DNA of 39,573 bases from contig JAAVWC010000029.1 of assembly GCA_023910675.1 (NCBI GenBank), forward strand, positions 1 to 39,573, given 5' to 3'. This DNA comes from Gemmatimonas sp. (GTDB lineage: Bacteria > Gemmatimonadota > Gemmatimonadetes > Gemmatimonadales > Gemmatimonadaceae). Under the pieces are notes generated by a model that ran no database searches, was not told the origin of the DNA, and was given only the letters and a program-made list of their open reading frames with translations. Below, piece after piece: positions 34,877 to 39,573 of the stretch (the first letter of the stretch is position 1; each line of letters opens with the position of its first letter). Both the position numbers and the translations under genes were made by a program.

Positions 34877-35851
34877 CTACTCGATATCCTCCTGCAAGTA
34901 CCGCTGCACGTCGGACTTCCGGCGCATCTGGCCGATGAGTCGCTCGTTGAACGCGGTCGCGGTGTCGTATCCGCGATAATAGCGCAGGAGATGATTCATC
35001 GCGATCACTTCGGCAATGACCGTGATGTTTTTGCCGGGATTGAGGTGCACGGTGATCTTGGGGATCTCCACGCCGAGAATATCGATCGTCTGCACATCGA
35101 GTCCCGTGCGGTCGACCTGTGCCTCCGCATCCCACTCTTCGAGCACGACGACGACTTCAAGCCGCTTCTGCTGGCGCACGGCGTGGATTCCGAAGATGGC
35201 CGGAATATCCAGCAGCCCCACGCCACGGATTTCCATGAAGTGCCGCTGCAGTTCGTGTCCCTTGCCAATGAGCACGTCGTTGCCGCGTCGCGACACGAAC
35301 ACGAGGTCATCGGCGACGAGCCGGTGTCCGCGCTCGACGAGGTCGAGCACGCATTCGGATTTGCCGATGCCGCTCTTGCCCGTGAAGAACAGCCCGACAC
35401 CATACACGTCGGCGAGCGAGCCGTGCATGGTAGTGGTCGGTGCGAACTGATCGGCGAGAAAGGGTTTGATGAGCCGATAGAACTCTGCCGTCTTCAGACG
35501 CGAGCGGAGGATGGTCATCCCCGCGTCATCGGCGAGTCGCAGCAGCGGCTGAGGTGGCTCGAGCGCTTTCGTGATGAACGCACACGGAATGGGAAACCCG
35601 AAGAACTGTTCGAGATTCGTGGCGCGCTGCGCGGCGTCGAGCGACTGCAAGTAGGTGATCTCGGTCTCGCCGAGCACCTGAATGCGCTGGTACGGAAAGC
35701 GATTAATGTAGCCGGCAAGGACGAGCCCCGGGCTTGACGCCTCGGGGCTCGTGATCTCACGATCGAGACCTGTTGCCGGGCCGAGCAGCTCCAATTCGAG
35801 CACATCCTTCATCTGCTCGTAGAGCATGCCAACGGTCAGGCGTTTACTCAC
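34877..35851 (-). CDS. hprK: HPr kinase/phosphorylase HprK
   Basis: A 324-residue sensor enzyme that phosphorylates HPr on Ser46 using ATP or pyrophosphate and also removes that phosphate, linking carbon/energy state to the PTS. Walker A is GKSGIGKS (158-165) within LFFTGKSGIGKSECVLDLVERGHRLVADD. The HprK signature EIRGVGLLDIPAIFGIHAVR and a His at 143 (MHGSLADVYG) are present. GTG start overlapping the hpf stop (GTGA). Its substrate HPr, with Ser46, is encoded five genes downstream. Confidence 0.96.
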   Translation of the reverse strand: MSKRLTVGMLYEQMKDVLELELLGPATGLDREITSPEASSPGLVLAGYINRFPYQRIQVLGETEITYLQSLDAAQRATNLEQFFGFPIPCAFITKALEPPQPLLRLADDAGMTILRSRLKTAEFYRLIKPFLADQFAPTTTMHGSLADVYGVGLFFTGKSGIGKSECVLDLVERGHRLVADDLVFVSRRGNDVLIGKGHELQRHFMEIRGVGLLDIPAIFGIHAVRQQKRLEVVVVLEEWDAEAQVDRTGLDVQTIDILGVEIPKITVHLNPGKNITVIAEVIAMNHLLRYYRGYDTATAFNERLIGQMRRKSDVQRYLQEDIE

Positions 35852-36159
35852 CCGGTGCGATCTCCGTCGCGAGGACTTCTGCGGGAGCGACGCACGCTGG
35901 CCACTTGGCTTTCGAGTCGATGCACGGCGGTACTGAGCGCGGGCGCAAAATCGCGGGCGTCAGCCACGGCGAAGAGTTCTCGATGTCGGGTTCCGCGCAG
36001 GACGATTTCGACGCGACGGGTAGGTCCGTCACCGACGAATCGTACGATGGCATTGGCGACGTGGTGCAATCGCGTCGCAATGCGGCGGATGGCCGATTCG
36101 GCCTGGGCCCGAAGTGACTCGCTCACTTCGGCGTGGTGCGCGTGCAGGATGATCTCCAT
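35848..36159 (-). CDS. hpf: Ribosome hibernation promoting factor, short form (HPF/RaiA family)
   Basis: A 103-residue protein of the sigma-54-modulation / S30EA family that binds the 30S subunit in slow-growing cells and stalls translation. Sequence MEIILHAHHAEVSESLRAQAESAIRRIATRLHHVANAIVRF, then VEIVLRGTRHRELFAVADARDFAPALSTAVHRLESQV fits the single-domain short form; the long-form dimerisation domain is absent. ATG 36159 overlaps the glycosyltransferase stop by one base and its own stop overlaps hprK. The hpf-hprK-EIIA neighbourhood is seen in several Proteobacteria near rpoN, but no rpoN is here. Confidence 0.9.
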   Translation of the reverse strand: MEIILHAHHAEVSESLRAQAESAIRRIATRLHHVANAIVRFVGDGPTRRVEIVLRGTRHRELFAVADARDFAPALSTAVHRLESQVASVRRSRRSPRDGDRTG

Positions 36160-37280
36160 CAGCGACCTTCCTCCCTTCCCACCACCTCACGGAGGTGGGC
36201 TTCTGTCTCTTTCGCGGCGTTCGCCCAGGTAAAACCCTCGGCGAAGCGTCGTGCATTGGCCCCCAGGTGTTCGACGAGCGTCCGCTCGCCGCTGAGGCGT
36301 CGCATGCAGCCAGCCATGGCAGCCACGTCTCCGTGTGTCACGAGAAACCCTGTTTCGCCGTGCTTCACGGACTCGCGAATTCCCGGAGAGTTCGACGCAA
36401 TCACCGGAGTTCCGCTCGCTGCTGCCTCCAGGTTCGTAATCCCCCACCCCTCCTTTGGTGATGCGAAAACGGTCGCCCATGCTCGTCGTAGCAGAGCGCA
36501 CTTCTCAGTCTCGTCAATACGTCCTAAAAACCGTACCCTCGAGGTGACCCCCAAGGTTCCCGCCAACTGCTCGAGATCGCCACGAAATTCACCGGCCCCG
36601 GCAATTTCGAGCGTCGCTTCTGGGACATCACAGGCGGCGAACGCCCGTAGCACCAGATCTACCCCTTTATACTTCTTCAGGCGACCCAGATATGCAAATA
36701 CGGGACGATCCGCCCTAAGAGTGGTATCAGGCGTGTAATGCGTGGAATCGATGCCCGGGAAAATGACGCGGATACGGTCGGCCGCGATACCGCGCTGTAC
36801 CAGATCTTCCTTGGTGCTCTCGCTGATGGCCTCGAAGGCGTGCCCCCGGTAGAACCATGGGAGGGGCTTTTCTGACAGCCAGACGGCGGTGGCCAGCGGC
36901 GCGGCGAGCTCCTGGAACGCCGTCCCCCCGAACAGGTGTGGCACCAGCCCGACGAGCTTGGGGGCGCGCCAGGTGGGGGTGAAGAGGGGCACCTTGTTGA
37001 TGTCTTCGACGAGGACGTCGAAGCCGCGCGGCACGAGGTGGGTGTGCCAGTAGCGGCGCGCCAGGAACGGGAAGGTCTGCCGCGTTCCGACGCGGTGCAC
37101 TTCGATGCCGTCGAGTGTGGCTCGCGGCGGGCACCCGGGCCACCCGCCGCAGAGGAGCACGACCTCGTGCCCCATCGCGGCGAGCCGCCCGAAAATCTCG
37201 TGCAGGTGAATTTCGGCGCCGCCGGCCAGCGGATTGTCGCGGCACTGCCAGTTGACGACGGCAATGCGCAACGGCGTCAC
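36159..37280 (-). CDS. Glycosyltransferase family 4 protein
   Basis: A 373-residue GT-B glycosyltransferase (family 4), transferring a sugar from a nucleotide-sugar donor. The N-terminal acceptor domain starts LRIAVVNWQCRDNPLAGGAEIHLHEIFGRLAAMGHEV, with the glycine-rich loop of the family. The C-terminal donor domain has RPVFAYLGRLKKYKGVDLVLRAF and the E-x7-E motif in PKEGWGITNLEAAASGTPVIAS, then GIRESVKHGETGFLV. No membrane helix. GTG start overlapping the nusB stop; its stop overlaps hpf. It is an odd guest between riboflavin/nusB genes and the PTS cluster; the glycan it builds is not indicated by neighbours. Confidence 0.92.
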   Translation of the reverse strand: MTPLRIAVVNWQCRDNPLAGGAEIHLHEIFGRLAAMGHEVVLLCGGWPGCPPRATLDGIEVHRVGTRQTFPFLARRYWHTHLVPRGFDVLVEDINKVPLFTPTWRAPKLVGLVPHLFGGTAFQELAAPLATAVWLSEKPLPWFYRGHAFEAISESTKEDLVQRGIAADRIRVIFPGIDSTHYTPDTTLRADRPVFAYLGRLKKYKGVDLVLRAFAACDVPEATLEIAGAGEFRGDLEQLAGTLGVTSRVRFLGRIDETEKCALLRRAWATVFASPKEGWGITNLEAAASGTPVIASNSPGIRESVKHGETGFLVTHGDVAAMAGCMRRLSGERTLVEHLGANARRFAEGFTWANAAKETEAHLREVVGREEGR

Positions 37281-37789
37281 AGCTTGCCGAGCTTGCGCGC
37301 GTACGCGTCGAGCACGCCGTTCACGAAGCGGGCGCTCCGCTCGGTGCCATACCGTTCGGCGAGGTGCACCGCTTCCTGCAGCACGACCTTCACCGGCGTT
37401 TCGTCGCGTGCCATTTCGGCGGCGGCCAGGCGCAGCACACAGCGCTCGATGACCCCGAGCCGCTCGAGGCGCCAGTTGTTGGTCACTTCGGCCAGCGCGG
37501 CATCGAGCGCCGCTACGTTGTCGGCCACGGTCGCCACGAGACGCGACGCGAATGCCCGCTCTTCGGGGACAACCGCGAGGTCGTCGAACACCGTGGTGGC
37601 GATGCGACGCAACTGCGCCTGATCACGCACGTCGGCGGCGTACAGCGCCTGCAGCGCCCGGGCGCGCCCACGCGTCTCCACGCGTTCCGCTTTGGTCGTC
37701 GGCTTTCCGCGCGTGCGCTTGCCTGTCTTGGGGAGCAGCGGCTCCTGCGAAGGTCCGTCCCAAAACGTGTCGTCGCGAAGATTGCTCAC
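37277..37789 (-). CDS. nusB: Transcription antitermination factor NusB
   Basis: A 170-residue RNA-binding factor that with NusE (S10) binds boxA in rRNA leaders and supports antitermination. After a basic N-terminal extension (about 1-38) the family domain begins TRGRARALQALYAADV, followed by the helices ERAFASRLVATVADNVAALDAAL and NNWRLERLGVIERCVLRLAAAEM, then PVKVVLQEAVHLAERYGTERSARFVNGVLDAYARKL, the most conserved part. GTG 37789 overlaps the ribH stop (GTGA). The ribH-nusB order is very common in bacteria. Confidence 0.95.
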   Translation of the reverse strand: MSNLRDDTFWDGPSQEPLLPKTGKRTRGKPTTKAERVETRGRARALQALYAADVRDQAQLRRIATTVFDDLAVVPEERAFASRLVATVADNVAALDAALAEVTNNWRLERLGVIERCVLRLAAAEMARDETPVKVVLQEAVHLAERYGTERSARFVNGVLDAYARKLGKL

Positions 37790-38280
37790 GCGTCGTCCTC
37801 GCCAAAGTTGTCGCCGGCGAAGGCACGATCGAACATGTCGAGCACTTCGAGCGCTGCCAGCGCCGCGTCGATGCCCTTGTTGCCATGCGCCCCACCGGCC
37901 CGTTCTTCCGCCTGCTCGATGGTATCGGTGGTAAGCAGCCCCAGTGTGACGGGCACTTCGAAATCGCGCGACGCGTCCATGAGCCCGCGGGACGTTTCGC
38001 CCGCGACGAATTCGAAGTGCGGGGTGCCGCCGCGAATGACGGCGCCCACCACGACGGCCGCGTCGTACTTGCCCGACGACAGTGCGCGACGCACGGCGAC
38101 CGGCAATTCCCACGCGCCGGGCACCCAGAGCACATCGATGTCGTCGAAGGCCACGCCCTTGCCGACAAGCGCGCTCACGGCCCCCTCGGCGAGCGGCACC
38201 GTGATGCTTTCGTTGAAACGGCTCGCGACGACGACGATACGACGTCCTTCGCCGCGCGGTTCTCCAGTGAACTCGGCCAC
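37786..38280 (-). CDS. ribH: 6,7-dimethyl-8-ribityllumazine synthase RibH
   Basis: A 164-residue enzyme of riboflavin synthesis that condenses the aminouracil intermediate with 3,4-dihydroxy-2-butanone 4-phosphate. Blocks: VVVASRFNESIT (substrate site), DIDVLWVPGAWELPVAVRRAL, VVVGAVIRGGTPHFEFVAGETSRGLM (catalytic His in TPHFEF), and the terminal HGNKGIDAALAALEVLDMF. GTG 38280, seven bases after the ribBA stop, is chosen because it gives the normal N-terminus; the frame is open to 38376 inside ribBA. Its stop overlaps nusB. Confidence 0.95.
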   Translation of the reverse strand: MAEFTGEPRGEGRRIVVVASRFNESITVPLAEGAVSALVGKGVAFDDIDVLWVPGAWELPVAVRRALSSGKYDAAVVVGAVIRGGTPHFEFVAGETSRGLMDASRDFEVPVTLGLLTTDTIEQAEERAGGAHGNKGIDAALAALEVLDMFDRAFAGDNFGEDDA

Positions 38281-38287
38281 GTTGATC

Positions 38288-39550
38288 TCAGACGGCGAAG
38301 AGGTGTCCAAGCTTGGTTCGCTTGGTTTCAAGATAGGTAGCGTTCTCACTGGTCGACGGCGCCTCGATGCGCACACGATCCTTGAGCACGAGACCGTAGC
38401 CGTCGAGCCCCACGAGCTTGCGCGGGTTATTGGTCAGAATGCGAATGGAGCGGACGCCGAGATCGAGCAGGATCTGGGCGCCGATGCCATAGTTGCGAAG
38501 GTCGGGCTTGAAGCCGAGTTGCTCGTTGGCCTCGACGGTATCGGCGCCGGTGTCCTGCAGTTCGTACGCCTTGATCTTGTTGAGCAGCCCGATGCCGCGG
38601 CCTTCCTGATCGAGATACACGATGACGCCGCGCCCTTCGGCCTGGATCATCTGCATGGCCTTCTCGAGCTGCCAGCCGCAGTCGCAGCGACGCGAGTGGA
38701 ACACGTCCCCGGTGAGGCACTTGCTGTGCATGCGCACGAGCACGTCTTCGCCGTTGGTCACGTCGCCGTACGCGATGGCAATGTGTTCGCGATGATCGAC
38801 GTCGTTCTTGTAGCCGACGATACGCCAGTCCCCGTAATCGGTGGGGAGGCGCGCATCGGCCATGCGGTGCACGAGCCGCTCGTTCTGTAGCCGGTATGCC
38901 ACCAGCTGCGCGATGGTGATGAAGGTGATGCCGTGTTCGCGCGCGAACACTTCGAGCTGCGGACGACGCGACGTGGTGCCGTCCTTGTTCAGGATCTCGC
39001 AGATGACGCCGGCCGGCTGCAAGCCGGCGAGCCGCGCGAGATCGACCGCGGCTTCGGTGTGGCCCACCCGCTGCAACACGCCGCCATTCCGCGCGCGGAG
39101 CGGATGAATGTGCCCGGGCACGCGCAGGTCGGCGCGCGTGGCACCGGGCGAGACGGCCACCCGGATGGTGGTGGCGCGATCGCTCGCACTGATACCGGTG
39201 GAGACGCCGTATTTGGCCGCTGCATCGATGCTCACCGTGAAGGCGGTGGACATGGCCTCGGTGTTGTGATCGACCTGCATTTCGAGTCCCAGCCGATCGG
39301 CGAGCTCGTTCGTCATGGAGAGACAAATCATGCCCTTGGCTTCGAGCATGAAGTTCACCATTTCGGGGGTGACGAGTTCGGCCGCGCACACGAGATCTCC
39401 CTCGTTTTCGCGATCTTCGTCATCGGCGACCACCACGAACTTTCCGGCGGCGATATCGGCCAGCGCCTGGGCGACGGTGCCGAAGACACCGTCGGTGTCA
39501 TCGGCGTGCGGCGCGTTGTCGTTGGGCGCGGTGGCGTGGTCCTGCGTCAT
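38288..39550 (-). CDS. ribBA: Bifunctional 3,4-DHBP synthase / GTP cyclohydrolase II RibBA
   Basis: A 420-residue two-domain enzyme supplying both branches of riboflavin synthesis. The N-terminal RibB domain (about 20-220) carries DDEDRENEGD (43-52, metal and substrate site) and the GHIHPLRARNGGVLQRVGHTEAAVDLARLAG block. The C-terminal RibA domain (about 225-420) has HSKCLTGDVFHSRRCDCGWQL with the three zinc Cys, then YLDQEGRGIGLLNKI and the RILTNNPRKLVGLDGYGL ending. ATG 39550 has GGAG eight bases upstream. First gene of the run that continues through nusB into the PTS block. Only 23 bases lie upstream in the window, so an FMN riboswitch, if any, cannot be seen. Confidence 0.97.
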   Translation of the reverse strand: MTQDHATAPNDNAPHADDTDGVFGTVAQALADIAAGKFVVVADDEDRENEGDLVCAAELVTPEMVNFMLEAKGMICLSMTNELADRLGLEMQVDHNTEAMSTAFTVSIDAAAKYGVSTGISASDRATTIRVAVSPGATRADLRVPGHIHPLRARNGGVLQRVGHTEAAVDLARLAGLQPAGVICEILNKDGTTSRRPQLEVFAREHGITFITIAQLVAYRLQNERLVHRMADARLPTDYGDWRIVGYKNDVDHREHIAIAYGDVTNGEDVLVRMHSKCLTGDVFHSRRCDCGWQLEKAMQMIQAEGRGVIVYLDQEGRGIGLLNKIKAYELQDTGADTVEANEQLGFKPDLRNYGIGAQILLDLGVRSIRILTNNPRKLVGLDGYGLVLKDRVRIEAPSTSENATYLETKRTKLGHLFAV

Positions 39551-39573
39551 ACCTTCAACTCCGTCAGTGCAGC

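Overview
The window is G+C-rich bacterial chromosome, except for a visibly more A+T-rich left end. The gene content fits a free-living diderm bacterium: a TonB-dependent receptor with a B12 riboswitch, many lipobox lipoproteins, a mannose-family PTS with HPr kinase, an FlgD/type-A sorting-like C-terminal domain, and frequent GTG starts with 1-4 base stop/start overlaps. Together these suggest Gemmatimonadota (Gemmatimonas-like). That placement is inference from gene content and style, not from a marker-gene comparison.

Layout. (1) 56-5675, minus strand: a type III restriction-modification pair (mod then res), followed by an AlbA_2 (Schlafen-like) protein. This block lies just beyond the 3' ends of two tandem tRNA-Ser genes (GGA 6098-6183, CGA 6248-6334) and looks like an acquired defence island. 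(2) 6553-13710, plus strand: a tightly coupled operon of a Gfo/Idh/MocA oxidoreductase, a DUF885 protein, a family-5 substrate-binding lipoprotein, DppB- and DppC-like permeases (the second frameshifted near its end) and a D-2-hydroxyacid dehydrogenase. No transporter ATPase is present. (3) 13740-19696, minus strand: clpB, an N-formylglutamate-amidohydrolase-like lipoprotein, tadA, a secreted TPR-like protein, and a small secreted protein that is almost only a sorting-type domain. (4) 19936-27203, minus strand: a cobalamin riboswitch followed by btuF-btuC-btuD-btuB and a surface-type lipoprotein that may be a functional counterpart of Bacteroides BtuG; recO follows. (5) 27246-30301, minus strand: metK, a bifunctional-nuclease-domain protein and an unrecognised secreted or membrane protein. 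(6) 30398-39550, minus strand: a long run ribBA-ribH-nusB-glycosyltransferase-hpf-hprK-EIIA-EIIB-EIIC-EIID-HPr-ptsI.

How the parts work together. The PTS block is a complete phosphorelay (EI, HPr with His15 and Ser46, EIIA, EIIB, EIIC, EIID) plus the kinase that would modify HPr Ser46, so it could both transport a sugar and sense carbon status. No sugar-catabolic enzyme is beside it. The B12 block is a self-contained uptake route: outer-membrane capture and import, periplasmic binding, inner-membrane ABC import, and riboswitch feedback.

The points most worth checking are the BtuG-like lipoprotein in the B12 operon, the DppC frameshift, the DUF885 protein lacking the usual catalytic-type Glu, the stand-alone sorting domain, and the AlbA_2 gene attached to the type III RM pair. 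I saw no rRNA, CRISPR array, transposase, integrase or prophage gene.
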